A stretch of 64,000 nt of DNA from an uncultured Sphingomonas sp. (GCF_913062585.1 NZ_CAJXWX010000015.1:1-64000); one strand, 5' to 3'. Shown: positions 7,070-16,358, numbered from the stretch's first letter. A program made the numbers and translations. Notes: generated from the letters alone by a model not told the origin.

Positions 7070-10000
7070 ATGTTGAACCGTTCCGTTTTCCTGACCTCGA
7101 CCCGCGGCATGAGCCGCCTGACCGTATCGACCAGCGCGTTGCTCGCCGCCCTTGGCGTGGCGCTGCCCGCCGCGGCCCAGGACGCCCGGCAGCAGGATAC
7201 TGCGCAGCAGGTCGCGTCAGCCTCTGACGCCCCCGATGCCGCACCGCCCGCGAACGATATCGTCGTCACCGGATCGCGCATCCGCACCCCGAATGCGACC
7301 AGCGTCAGCCCGATCAACACCGTGTCCGGCGCCGAGATCAGCGCGCGTGGCGCAACGCGGGTGGAGGACCTGATCAACACCCTTCCCCAGGCCTATGCGG
7401 ATCAGGGGGGCGGCAATCGCGGCGGCACGGTCGGCGCCAGCGGCACCGCGACGATAAACCTGCGCAACCTGGGCAACCAGCGCACGCTGGTGCTGATCGA
7501 CGGTCGCCGATTGATGCAGGGCGACCCCGCCCGCGGCGCGGCGCAGGCCGCCGACATCAACAACGTGCCGGCGGCGCTGATCCAACGCGTCGACATCGTC
7601 ACCGGCGGCGCCTCCGCCGTCTATGGCTCGGACGCCCTGGCCGGCGTCGTCAACTTCATTCTGAAGCGCGACTTCGACGGCCTCCAGCTCGACGCCACCG
7701 CCGGCCTGTTCACCCACACCAACGACAATCCGATCAGCAGCGTCGCGCGCGCCGCCGGCGTCGCTCCTTATAGCGGCGACAACAAGGACGGCGGCCAGCA
7801 GAGCGTATCGCTGACGTTCGGCAAGAACTTTGCCGGCGGCCGCGGCAACGTCACCGCCTTTGTCGGCTATCGCTCGATCGACGGCGTCGGCACCGCCGCG
7901 CGCGACTTTTCGAGCTGCAACCTCAATGCGACCGCCGCCGGCTATGCCTGTTCGCTGTCGAGCGCGACCTCGCCCGCGCAATTCCAGTTGACCAACCCCG
8001 TGACCGGCGCAGTGCGTGGCAGCTTCACGCTGGATTCGGCAACCGGCAACAGCCTGCGCGCCTATCGCAGTTCGGACGGCTTCAACAACGGCAACACCTA
8101 CGACCTGCAGGCGCCGGACAAGCGCATCAATGCCGACCTGTTCGCCAACTACAAATTCTCCGACGCCGCCGAAGCCTATGGTGAATTCATGTTCATGCGC
8201 GACGAAGCGGACATCCGCCTGTCGCCGACCGCGACCTTTTCGGTGCCGTTCAGCGTCAATTGCTCCAATCCCTTTCTGTCGGCGTCGGAGCGCAACCAGA
8301 TCTGCACCTCGGTCGGCCTGACCAATGCGCAAAGCGCGACGGTGATCGTCTCGCTGCGCAATGCCGCAGGCGGGTCGCGCCACGATTACACCAACCATGA
8401 AAGCTATCGCGGCGTGCTCGGCCTGCGCGGCGACGTGTCGTCAAACTGGCATTATGACATTTACGGTCAGTATGGCCGGACCAATTACGATTCGCGCCTG
8501 ATCAACGATTATTCGCTGGCCCGCTTCCGCAACGCGCTTCGCGCCGTCACCAACGGCAATGGGCAGATCGTGTGCGAATCGGCGGCGACCAATCCGTCGT
8601 GCGTACCGATCAACATCTTCGCGATCGGCGGCATCACGCCGGACGCGCTGAACTACGTCCAGAACACCGTGACCCGCACCGGCTATACCGAGGAAGCGAT
8701 CGCCAGCGCGTCGTTGACCGGCAATCTGGGCGTCACGAGCCCGTTCGCCAGCCACGGTGTCGGCGTCGCGATCGGTGCGGAATATCGCCGCGAGGAAATC
8801 CGCTTCACGCCCGACCAATTCTATTCGAGCCGCGACGTCGCCGGCAATTCGGGTGGCGAGTTTCCGATCGCCGGATCGTTCGACGTGAAGGAAGTCTATG
8901 GCGAGGTCCGCGTGCCGCTGGTCGAGGACAAGCCGTTCGTCCGCAGCCTGAACGTCGAGGGCGGCGTGCGCTATTCCAGCTATAGCACGGCCGGAAACAC
9001 CTGGGCATACAAGGCCGGCGCCGACTGGTCGCCGGTCAGCGACATCCGCTTCCGCGGCAGTTACCAGCGCGCGGTGCGGGCGCCCAATCTGGTCGAGCTG
9101 TTCGGTCCGCAGCGGCAGGTGACGGCCAGCATCTCGGACCCTTGCGAAGGCACCACCCCGCGCGCGACCGCCGCGCAATGCGCCCAGAGCGGCGTCACCG
9201 CGACGCAATATGGCCTGATCGCGCCCGCCGCGGGGCAGCAGTCGGGCGCGCTGATCGGCGGCAATCCGCGGCTGGAACCGGAAACCAGCAACACCACGTC
9301 GTTCGGCGTGCAGCTTACCCCGCGCTGGCTGCGCGGCATCACGATGACCGCCGACTATTTCGACATCGACGTCAAGAAACTCATCACCACGGTGCCCGCG
9401 GGCATCACGCTGAACCAGTGCATCACGCAGGGCGTGTTCTGCGACCTGATCCGCCGCAACCCGGCGACGGGATCGCTGGTGACGGGCGGCTTCGTGACCA
9501 CCACCAGCATCAATTCGGGCTATCTGAAGACCAGCGGCATCGACCTGTCGGTCGCCGCCGACCAGAATCTCGCCGACATCTTCGGCGGCAATCCGGGCCG
9601 CCTGACGATCAATGCGGCTGGCACGTCGACGCGCAAATACGAGACGCAGATCCTGCCGGGATCGCCACCCTATCGCTGCGACGGCTATTTCGGCGTGACC
9701 TGCGGCGTGCCGATCCCCAAGTGGCGGCACCGTGTGCTCGTCACCTATACGCTGCCTGACGGCGTGGCACTCTCGGCCACCTGGCGGCACCTCAGCGAAG
9801 TGCGCAATGACCGGTCGAGCAGCGCGCCCTATCTGAGCGGCACCTATTACGCCTATGACAAATACCTGCCGACCATGGATTATCTCGACCTGGGCGTGTC
9901 GATCGCCGTCGCGCGCCGCTACACGCTGCGGCTGGGAGTGAACAACGTGTTCGACAAGGATCCGCCGCTGACCGCCAGCACCGGCACCGGCCAGGTGAGC

Positions 10001-10075
10001 AACGGTCCCTTCTATGCGGGCATTTACGATGCGCTCGGCCGCTATGTGTTCGCCGGCGTGAGCGCGCGGTTCTGA
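7070..10075 (+). CDS. TonB-dependent outer-membrane receptor, predicted nucleoside/purine uptake
   Basis: A 1,001-residue TonB-dependent receptor. A signal peptide ends near LGVALPAAAQ, the plug starts with NDIVVTGSRIRTPNATSVSP and continues with INLRNLGNQRTLVLIDGRR and VDIVTGGASAVYGSDALAG, and the beta-barrel ends in the terminal Phe of YVFAGVSARF. Several closely spaced Cys pairs in the barrel suggest disulphide-locked surface loops. The stop TGA overlaps the ATG of the nucleoside hydrolase (TGATG). The operon context points to nucleosides or a larger nucleic-acid breakdown product as cargo, which is inference. The chosen ATG (7070) precedes a second possible start at 7109 that leaves a shorter signal peptide. 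Confidence 0.9.
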   Translation: MLNRSVFLTSTRGMSRLTVSTSALLAALGVALPAAAQDARQQDTAQQVASASDAPDAAPPANDIVVTGSRIRTPNATSVSPINTVSGAEISARGATRVEDLINTLPQAYADQGGGNRGGTVGASGTATINLRNLGNQRTLVLIDGRRLMQGDPARGAAQAADINNVPAALIQRVDIVTGGASAVYGSDALAGVVNFILKRDFDGLQLDATAGLFTHTNDNPISSVARAAGVAPYSGDNKDGGQQSVSLTFGKNFAGGRGNVTAFVGYRSIDGVGTAARDFSSCNLNATAAGYACSLSSATSPAQFQLTNPVTGAVRGSFTLDSATGNSLRAYRSSDGFNNGNTYDLQAPDKRINADLFANYKFSDAAEAYGEFMFMRDEADIRLSPTATFSVPFSVNCSNPFLSASERNQICTSVGLTNAQSATVIVSLRNAAGGSRHDYTNHESYRGVLGLRGDVSSNWHYDIYGQYGRTNYDSRLINDYSLARFRNALRAVTNGNGQIVCESAATNPSCVPINIFAIGGITPDALNYVQNTVTRTGYTEEAIASASLTGNLGVTSPFASHGVGVAIGAEYRREEIRFTPDQFYSSRDVAGNSGGEFPIAGSFDVKEVYGEVRVPLVEDKPFVRSLNVEGGVRYSSYSTAGNTWAYKAGADWSPVSDIRFRGSYQRAVRAPNLVELFGPQRQVTASISDPCEGTTPRATAAQCAQSGVTATQYGLIAPAAGQQSGALIGGNPRLEPETSNTTSFGVQLTPRWLRGITMTADYFDIDVKKLITTVPAGITLNQCITQGVFCDLIRRNPATGSLVTGGFVTTTSINSGYLKTSGIDLSVAADQNLADIFGGNPGRLTINAAGTSTRKYETQILPGSPPYRCDGYFGVTCGVPIPKWRHRVLVTYTLPDGVALSATWRHLSEVRNDRSSSAPYLSGTYYAYDKYLPTMDYLDLGVSIAVARRYTLRLGVNNVFDKDPPLTASTGTGQVSNGPFYAGIYDALGRYVFAGVSARF

Positions 10076-11166
10076 TGCGCGGCGTCAGGCGTCGGCTGGT
10101 GGGCATGGGGGCGGCGCTGGTCGCCGCCCTGTCGGCGCCTGCCACCACCGCGCAGCAGCCGGCATCCGCGGGACCGGTCCGCATCTTCTTCGACAACGAC
10201 TTTCTCGGTCCCGGCCAGAGCAATATCCAGGCGATGATCCCGTTGTTGCGCGACGAGCGGGTCGTGCTGGACGGCGTGGGCGTCGTCACCGGCGATGCCT
10301 GGCTGACCGAGGAGGTGCAGCATCTGTTGCGCTTCCTCGAAATCGCGCGGCGCTCCGACGTCAAGGTTCATGCCGGGGCCGAGATGCCGTTGCTGCGCAC
10401 GCCTGCGGAAATGGCCAATTGGGAGGCGGCGTTCGGCAAGGTGCCGTTCAAGGGTGCCTGGAACGCGCCGCGACCGGGCCGCAGCTATCACCCCGATCAG
10501 CCCAGGCTGATACCGCCGATGCCGGAAGGCACGCCCGCGCTGAAGCCGGCGGCAGACGATGCCGTCACCGCGCTGATCCGCACCGTCCGCGCGCATCCGG
10601 GGGAGGTGACGATCGTCGCGGCGGGCCCCCTGACCAACATCGCGCTTGCACTGCGCATCGCCCCCGATCTGGCGGATCTCGCCAAGGGCATCGTGATCGA
10701 GGCGGGCAAGGTCGATACCGGCTTCGGCCGCGCGACGGGCAACACCGATTATGCCACCGATTTCAACTTCCTGTTCGATCCGGAGGCCGCGCACATCGTC
10801 CTGACCGCACCGTGGAAACGGATCACCGCGGTCGGCAACGTATCGTCCAGCGTCAAGATGACGCCCGAACTCGCCGACCGTATCGCCGCCTCGGGCAAGC
10901 CGGTAGGCGACTATGTGAAGCGCTACGCCCGCCTGGGCCAGCCGCTGTGGGACGAGATCACCGTCGCCGTCGCCATCGACCCGAGCATCGTCACCGAAGA
11001 CGTCGTCGCGCATCTCGACGTCGAGACGCAGCGCAGCGCCAGCTATGGCCAGCCGTTGATCTGGAAGCCGGACATGGCCCCCGCCGGGACGCGCGAGGTG
11101 CATCTGGTGCGGGCGATCGACGCCCAACGCTTTACCCGCCGCTTCGTCGAACAGGCCGGGCGATGA
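10075..11166 (+). CDS. Divergent inosine-uridine nucleoside hydrolase family protein, exported
   Basis: A 363-residue IUNH-fold protein with a signal peptide (residues 1-27, ALSAPATTAQ), so it probably acts in the periplasm, splitting nucleosides into base and ribose. Family features present: GPLTN (184-188) and DFNFLFDPEAA (229-239). Two hallmarks differ. The N-terminal calcium-binding motif, normally D-x-D-P-G-x-D-D, here reads FDNDFLGPGQSN (39-50), keeping two Asp but losing the DD pair. The C-terminal His-Asp motif reads LWDE (291-294), with Trp in place of His. It may use another substrate or chemistry. It sits between the receptor and a purine permease with overlapping starts. Confidence 0.85.
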   Translation: MRGVRRRLVGMGAALVAALSAPATTAQQPASAGPVRIFFDNDFLGPGQSNIQAMIPLLRDERVVLDGVGVVTGDAWLTEEVQHLLRFLEIARRSDVKVHAGAEMPLLRTPAEMANWEAAFGKVPFKGAWNAPRPGRSYHPDQPRLIPPMPEGTPALKPAADDAVTALIRTVRAHPGEVTIVAAGPLTNIALALRIAPDLADLAKGIVIEAGKVDTGFGRATGNTDYATDFNFLFDPEAAHIVLTAPWKRITAVGNVSSSVKMTPELADRIAASGKPVGDYVKRYARLGQPLWDEITVAVAIDPSIVTEDVVAHLDVETQRSASYGQPLIWKPDMAPAGTREVHLVRAIDAQRFTRRFVEQAGR

Positions 11167-12482
11167 GCGTTGCCCGCCTGCTGGAGCATCGCTTCGACCT
11201 TGCCGCCCGAGGCACCACGCCCGCGCGCGAAGCGATGGCAGGGCTGACCAGCTTCCTCGCCGCGGCCTATCTGATCGTCGTCATCCCGTCGCTGTTGTCG
11301 AGCGGCGGCATGGATCGGGGCGCCGCCACCACCGCCGCGATCCTGCTGCTCGCGGGCGGCAGCGCGGCGATGGGGCTCTATGCCAACCTGCCCTTCCTGG
11401 TCGGTCCCGGCATCGGCGGATCGGCGATCCTCGGCGTGACGCTGGCGCAGGTGGAGGGCGTGCCCTGGCCGGTCGGGCTGGGCATCGCATTATGCTCGGG
11501 TCTGGCGTTCCTTGCCCTGACGCTTACCGGCGCGCGCGAACTGGTGGTTCGGATGATCCCCCCGCAGATCAAGCTGGGGCTGGGGGCGTCGATCGGCCTG
11601 TTCATCGCGTTGCTGGGATGCCGCGACGCCGGCATGGTGGCGGTCAACGCCCGGTCGAATGCGCTGGCGCTGGGCGATTTCGCCGCCCCCGGCCCGATCG
11701 TCGCGTTGATCGGGCTGGCCGTTGCGGTCGCCTTGCAGGCGCGGCGCGTGCCGGGGGCGATCCTTGCCGGCATCGCCGCCGCCGCGCTGGCGGGCATTCC
11801 CTATGGGCTGACCACGCTGCACGGCGCTGTCTCGCTGCCGCACGGCATCGCGCCGGTCGCCTTCCGGCTCGATCCGGTCGGGGCGCTGACGCTCGCCGCG
11901 CTGCCCTATATGTTCGCCTTCTTTGCGGGCGAATTCTTCTCGACGCTGGGCACGACGCTGGCGATCGGCGCCAAGGCCGGGCTGACCGATGACGAGGGCA
12001 ACCTGCCCGGAATCGAGCGGCCGTTCCTGATCGATTCGATCGCGGCGACCGTCGGCCCGCTGATCGGCATTCCCGCCGGCACCGCGCTGGTCGAATCCGC
12101 CGCCGGGGTCGAGGCGGGCGGGCGGACCGGGCTGACGCCACTGGTCGCCGCGCTCTGCTTCCTCATGACCCTGGCGCTGCTGCCGGTCGCGATGGCGATC
12201 CCCCGTGCCGCCACCGCGCCGGCGCTGATCCTCATCGGCATCTCGATGTTCGGCACGCTGGCCCGCGCGCACCAGGGCGATGCGCTCGACCAGTTGCCCG
12301 CGATGGCGATGGTGCTGCTGACGCTGATCTCCAACAGCTTCGGCACCGGTATCGCCGGTGGGCTGCTCGCGCATGTTCTGGTCATGCTGCTGGCCGGGCG
12401 GGTTCGCGAGCTGCCGCTCGGCCTGATCGTCCTCAGCATCCCGCTGGGCTATTATTTCTACACTGCCGCCACCGGACATTGA
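11163..12482 (+). CDS. NCS2-family purine permease, AzgA type
   Basis: A 439-residue inner-membrane protein with about 12-14 hydrophobic segments, similar to AzgA/PbuG-type adenine, guanine and hypoxanthine proton symporters. Family segments are EAMAGLTSFLAAAYLIVV near the start, NLPFLVGPGIGGSAI, KLGLGASIGLFIALLG, LPYMFAFFAGEFFSTLGT, and AATVGPLIGIPAGTALVESAAG, which is the NCS2 signature with the conserved Glu. Its ATG overlaps the hydrolase stop (ATGA). In the operon it would import the free base released in the periplasm. Confidence 0.9.
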   Translation: MSVARLLEHRFDLAARGTTPAREAMAGLTSFLAAAYLIVVIPSLLSSGGMDRGAATTAAILLLAGGSAAMGLYANLPFLVGPGIGGSAILGVTLAQVEGVPWPVGLGIALCSGLAFLALTLTGARELVVRMIPPQIKLGLGASIGLFIALLGCRDAGMVAVNARSNALALGDFAAPGPIVALIGLAVAVALQARRVPGAILAGIAAAALAGIPYGLTTLHGAVSLPHGIAPVAFRLDPVGALTLAALPYMFAFFAGEFFSTLGTTLAIGAKAGLTDDEGNLPGIERPFLIDSIAATVGPLIGIPAGTALVESAAGVEAGGRTGLTPLVAALCFLMTLALLPVAMAIPRAATAPALILIGISMFGTLARAHQGDALDQLPAMAMVLLTLISNSFGTGIAGGLLAHVLVMLLAGRVRELPLGLIVLSIPLGYYFYTAATGH

Positions 12483-12488
12483 CCCCTC

Positions 12489-13595
12489 ATGCCTCAGCCT
12501 GCCCAGCTCGGGAACGTTCCCGAGAGCCCCATCGGCCGTCCCGTCTCGCCCGAGCAGCGCGCCTTCTTCCGTGCCATCCCCAAGGTGGAACTGCACTGCC
12601 ATCTGCTGGGCGCAGTCCGCCACGACACCTTCGCCGAGCTCGCCGCACGCCACCGCGCCCCGGTGACGCCCGACGAGATCGCCGGCTTCTACACCCGCGG
12701 CGAGAAGCCGGTCGGTGTGCTCCATGTCCTGCGCACGCTGGAACGGCATCTGCTGCTGGAGCCCGAGGCGTTCGAGCGCATCGCCTATGAATATCTGGCG
12801 GATGCGGCGGCGGAGAATGTCCGGCACGCGGAGTTCTTCTGGAACCCGACCGCCAGCATGCGCGACCAGGGCCTGGCCTATGCCGAGATGCAGGCGGCCA
12901 TCTTCGCCGGCATGACGCGGGCCGAGGCGGATCATGGCATCTCGTCGCTGCTGATCCCCAGCATCGACCGCGAGGCGGGCGCGGAGGCCGCGCTCGACAT
13001 GGTGACCGCGATGGTCGCGCATCGCGACCCGCGCGTTGCGGGGATCGGCATCGATTATCGCGAAACCGACAACCCGCCCGAACGGTTCATCGAAGCCTAT
13101 ACGCTCGCCCGGGAGTCCGGCCTGCGCGCCACCGCCCATGCCGGTGAGTTCGGGGAGCCATGGACCAATGTCGAAACGGCGGTCGATCGGCTGGGGGTCG
13201 ACCGGATCGACCATGGCTATACGATCGTCGACAATCCGGCGCTGGCGCAACGCTACGCCGAGGCGGGCACGGTGTTCACCATCGTCCCGACCAATAGCTG
13301 GTATCTGCGCACGCTGCCGCGCGAGCGCTGGGCGCTGGATCACCCGATCCGCCGCATGGCCGAGCTGGGGCTGCGGCTGCACCCCAATACCGACGACCCG
13401 ACGTTGCACAACGTCACACCGGCCGGGGCGTGGGAGCTGATGTATTCGCACCTCGGCTTCGATCTGGCGGCGTTGCGCGCCATGATGCTCAACGGCATCG
13501 CGGGAAGCTGGGCCACGCCGGCACAAAGGGACCGGTGGCAGGCGGACTTCGCGCACGACTTCGACGCTGCGGCGGCCGCGACGGACCTCGCGTGA
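12489..13595 (+). CDS. Adenosine deaminase family protein (adenosine or adenine deaminase)
   Basis: A 368-residue amidohydrolase of the ADA family, which uses zinc to deaminate adenosine, adenine or related aminopurines. The metal ligands and catalytic residues are complete: HCH (36-38), HAGE (217-220), DHG (241-243) and TDDP (301-304). The first motif reads HCHLLGAVR rather than the usual HLDGSL or HLEGTL, which hints at altered specificity. It follows the permease by six bases and overlaps the PrpD-family gene (GTGA). In this operon the likely substrate is adenine or adenosine brought in by the upstream transporters; which one cannot be told. Confidence 0.88.
   Translation: MPQPAQLGNVPESPIGRPVSPEQRAFFRAIPKVELHCHLLGAVRHDTFAELAARHRAPVTPDEIAGFYTRGEKPVGVLHVLRTLERHLLLEPEAFERIAYEYLADAAAENVRHAEFFWNPTASMRDQGLAYAEMQAAIFAGMTRAEADHGISSLLIPSIDREAGAEAALDMVTAMVAHRDPRVAGIGIDYRETDNPPERFIEAYTLARESGLRATAHAGEFGEPWTNVETAVDRLGVDRIDHGYTIVDNPALAQRYAEAGTVFTIVPTNSWYLRTLPRERWALDHPIRRMAELGLRLHPNTDDPTLHNVTPAGAWELMYSHLGFDLAALRAMMLNGIAGSWATPAQRDRWQADFAHDFDAAAAATDLA
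12507..12524. promoter_or_regulatory. Perfect 18-bp palindrome at the start of the deaminase gene
   Basis: CTCGGGAACGTTCCCGAG is a perfect inverted repeat with a central CG, the architecture of LacI/GalR-family operators. It lies within the first 12 codons of the deaminase gene, 25 bases after the permease stop. No LacI gene is in the purine cluster; the only one in the window is at 57.5 kb. It may be an internal operator or a chance result of coding sequence. Confidence 0.4.
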
Positions 13596-14929
13596 CCGGA
13601 GGTGCGACCGCCGCGGTCGTCCGCCTGAGCACCGCCGCGGCGGCGAACGTGCCGCCCGACGTCCAAGCGATGGCGAAGCTCTGCATGCTCGACTGGTTCG
13701 GGCTTGCCATCGCCGGCCAGCAAGAGCCGGTTACCCGGCTGTTGCTGGCGGAGGTACACGAAGAAGGGGCGACGCCGGTCGCGACGATCCTGGGTGCGGG
13801 GCACCGGTTCAGCGGGCGCCAGGCGGCACTGGTACATGGCGTCGCCGGCCATGCGCTCGACTATGACGACGTGAACCTCGCGATGCACGTCCATCCCACG
13901 ACCGTGCTGCTGCCACCGCTGCTGGCGCTGGCCGAGATGCGGGCGCTGGACGGCGCAGCGGTGCTGCGGGGATTCGTGGCGGGGTATGAGGCCGCGGGGA
14001 TGATCGGTGCGGCGATCAGTGGGCCGCATTACGCCCGCGGCTTCCACGCGACCGGCACGATCGGGGCGCTGGGCGCGGCAATGGGGTGCGCTCATGCGCT
14101 TGGCCTCGACGATGCGGGACAGGCACGCGCGCTAGGGCTGGCCGCATCGATGGCCGCGGGCCTGAAGGCGCAGTTCGGCACGATGGCGAAGCCGATGCAT
14201 GCCGGCCGGGCGGCGGAGGCCGGTCTGCTCGCCGCGCTACGCGCCGAGCGCGGCATCACCGGCTGCGCGACCATGCTGGAGGCGCGGCAGGGTTTCGCCG
14301 ACACGCTCGGCGATGGCTGGCCGGCGACGGCGCCCGTCTGGACCGGCTATCACCTGCGCGACAATCGCTTCAAATTCCATGCCGCCTGCTTCGGGGTGCA
14401 TGGTACGCTGGAGGCGATCGGCGCGTTGCGGCATGAGCATGGCTTTGCCGCGGACGACGTTCGGGCGGTGCGACTGACGGTGCATCCGTCACTCAATGCG
14501 ATGTGCAACCTGTCCGAACCGCAGGACGGCCATGCCGCCAAGTTCAGCCTGCGCTTCAACGCCGCGCTGGCGCTGGCCGGCCGCCCTACCGGCGATATCC
14601 GCACCCATGCGGACACAATCGTCGCGGATGCGGCGATCCGTCGCCTGCACGACCGTGTCACCGTCATACTGGCATCCGGCGACTGGCCGGAGGACATGAC
14701 CGCGGTCGAGATCGACCTCGGCGACGGCCGGACGCTCCGTGCCATGCACGACATGGCCGCCCAGCGCCTGACGCCCGGCGTCGCGGCGCCTCGGCTCGCC
14801 GCCAAGTTCGACGCGCTCGTCGCGCCGCGGATCGGCGCCGCCGCCGCCGGACGCCTGCGCGCGGCAATCGACCGCTTCGAAGCGCAGTCGGTGACGGCCT
14901 TGCTGGCGATGGTGTCGCCGCCCCGGTGA
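13592..14929 (+). CDS. MmgE/PrpD family protein, role unknown, last gene of the purine cluster
   Basis: A 445-residue member of the MmgE/PrpD family, which includes 2-methylcitrate dehydratase, cis-aconitate decarboxylase and iminodisuccinate epimerase. Conserved family segments are HALDYDD (87-93), FHATGTIGALGAAMGCAHAL (151-170), KPMHAGRAAEAG (200-211) and FKFHAACFGVH (260-270). It starts with GTG overlapping the deaminase stop, so it is translationally coupled to purine genes. No methylcitrate genes are nearby. A role in degrading a purine-derived or ribose-derived acid is possible but untested. Catalytic chemistry cannot be predicted from the family alone. Confidence 0.85.
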   Translation: MTGGATAAVVRLSTAAAANVPPDVQAMAKLCMLDWFGLAIAGQQEPVTRLLLAEVHEEGATPVATILGAGHRFSGRQAALVHGVAGHALDYDDVNLAMHVHPTTVLLPPLLALAEMRALDGAAVLRGFVAGYEAAGMIGAAISGPHYARGFHATGTIGALGAAMGCAHALGLDDAGQARALGLAASMAAGLKAQFGTMAKPMHAGRAAEAGLLAALRAERGITGCATMLEARQGFADTLGDGWPATAPVWTGYHLRDNRFKFHAACFGVHGTLEAIGALRHEHGFAADDVRAVRLTVHPSLNAMCNLSEPQDGHAAKFSLRFNAALALAGRPTGDIRTHADTIVADAAIRRLHDRVTVILASGDWPEDMTAVEIDLGDGRTLRAMHDMAAQRLTPGVAAPRLAAKFDALVAPRIGAAAAGRLRAAIDRFEAQSVTALLAMVSPPR

Positions 14930-15219
14930 CGTCCGCGCCCGAACGCGATTGCAAGATGTGGCCGAACAACCGATTCCAGGAATCGTCGGCGACACGCCGA
15001 ACGATAAAGTTGGGCGCAATGCCGATGGGCCGCATAGAACAGCACGAGCGGCGGTTTTCGACGCAAACAGTCCCAGCAGGTCTTGACCCACATCAGGACA
15101 TTCAGGTGTCATCTTCCGAGTTCCAACTTCGGACACCCATTAGGGTCGAAACCCAATCAGCCCCTTGAGGGATGCTGATTTTCCTGATTCACCGGGGCAT
15201 GAATCAGGAGGAGTGACGC
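14930..15219. other. Gene-free stretch leading into the IS5 remnant
   Basis: About 290 bases without a recognisable gene. At about 15138-15200 the sequence CATTAGGGTC, then CCCTTGAGGGATGCTGATTTTC, resembles the leader and left end region of IS5-family elements. The part before that shows nothing I can identify. A short dyad (CCGATTCCAGGAATCGTCGG at about 14970-14990) could be a weak terminator for the purine operon, but it lacks a T-run. Confidence 0.4.
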
Positions 15220-15975
15220 ATAGCGCTGTTCTGGTTGTCGGATGAAGCGTGGGCGGCGATCGAGCCGCATTTACCCAGGAACCAGCCCGGTGCCCGGCGG
15301 GTTGACGACCGGTGGGTAATCTCGGGCATGGTGCACGTGCTGAAGGTTGGCTGCCGCTGGTGCGATTGCCCGGTCGATTACGGGCCATCCACGACGATCT
15401 GCAACCGGTTCAACCGCTGGTCACGCCGTGGCTTCTGGCTCAAGCTGCTCGACGCGCTGGTGGATGCTGGCGTGGTTGCAAAGAGCACAGCGATCGACAG
15501 CCCCTACATCAAGGCACAACGCGCGGCATTTGGCGGAAAAGGGCGCGCCATATCCAGGCGATCGGTCGCTCGCGCGGCGGATGGACGACCAAGATTCACG
15601 CGCTACCGATGTTATCGGCCGCCCCTATGTCCTGATGCTGACGGCCGGCAACATCAGCGACGTGAAAGCGGCACCTGTGCTTCTCGAACGGGCCGGCCGC
15701 ATGTGTTACCTCCTTTCTGACAAAGGCTACGATGCCGACCGGCTGCGCCGCTCGCTCCGTGACGCTGGAGCCGTTCCCGTCATTGCGGGGCGACGAAACC
15801 GCAAACGCACAATCCGCTACGACAAGGACAGGTACCGCGCCCGCCACCTTATCGAGAACGCGTTCTGCCGTCTTAAGGACCTCCGCCGTGTCGCCACCCG
15901 CTATGACAAACTCGCCGCCAACTTCCTGTCCGGCGTCGCCGTCGCAACCGCGCTCGCCTTCTGGCTCTGCTGGAG
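15220..15975 (+). pseudogene. IS5-family transposase, start codon lost and frameshifted
   Basis: The reading begins ALFWLSDEAWAAIEPHLPRN after a GGAGGAG ribosome site, but the expected ATG is ATA (15220-15222). The N-terminal frame holds to about 15545 (RWVISGMVHVLKVGCRWC and RFNRWSRRGFWLKLLDALVD). A second frame carries RHIQAIGRSRGGWTTKIHAL to about 15605. A third carries the rest, including MLTAGNISDVKAAPVLLERA, YLLSDKGYDADRLRRSL and LIENAFCRLKDLRRVATRYD. Two frameshifts plus the start loss make it dead. The third frame runs on past the normal end into IS481-like sequence. Confidence 0.88.
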
Positions 15976-16141
15976 TCTCAGCCTTAGCACGACGATTTTC
16001 AGCATGGGCCGAAACAATGCAGCCAACAGTGCGCAGTGCAAAGCGATCACCCGAATAACGCCGCTCGGATGCCGGAAGCACCGCACCAGCGGGGGCCACG
16101 ACGCCTCATGCGCGTCGGCGACGTCACGGCGCGCAAGGCGG

Positions 16142-16340
16142 GTTTCACGGTTCGGTTATCAGAGCCATGACCAGCTCCGAACGCACCTCGCCGACTTCAT
16201 GGCTGCCTACAACTTCGCTCGCCAGCTCAAAACTCTCATCGGCCTCACACCCTACGAATACATCACCAAGATCTCGACGTCAGAGCCAGACCGGTTCATC
16301 GTCTATCCGATCCACCAGATGCAGGGAACGACCCCCTACG
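16142..16340 (+). pseudogene. C-terminal fragment of an IS481-family transposase
   Basis: About 60 residues (YQSHDQLRTHLADFMAAYNF, then LTPYEYITKI and SEPDRFIVYPIHQM) match the C-terminus of the common alphaproteobacterial IS481-family transposase. The catalytic domain is missing. The fragment sits in the same frame as the preceding IS5 remnant, giving an artificial fused open frame ending at 16375. Its far end overlaps the 3' end of the GGDEF-EAL gene on the other strand. Confidence 0.82.
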
Positions 16341-16358
16341 CAAGCCACGCCTATCTTA

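Noticed and set aside
11490-13556. A 688-residue minus-strand frame opposite permease and deaminase genes
   Set aside because: The plus strand has complete family motifs; the antisense frame has none.
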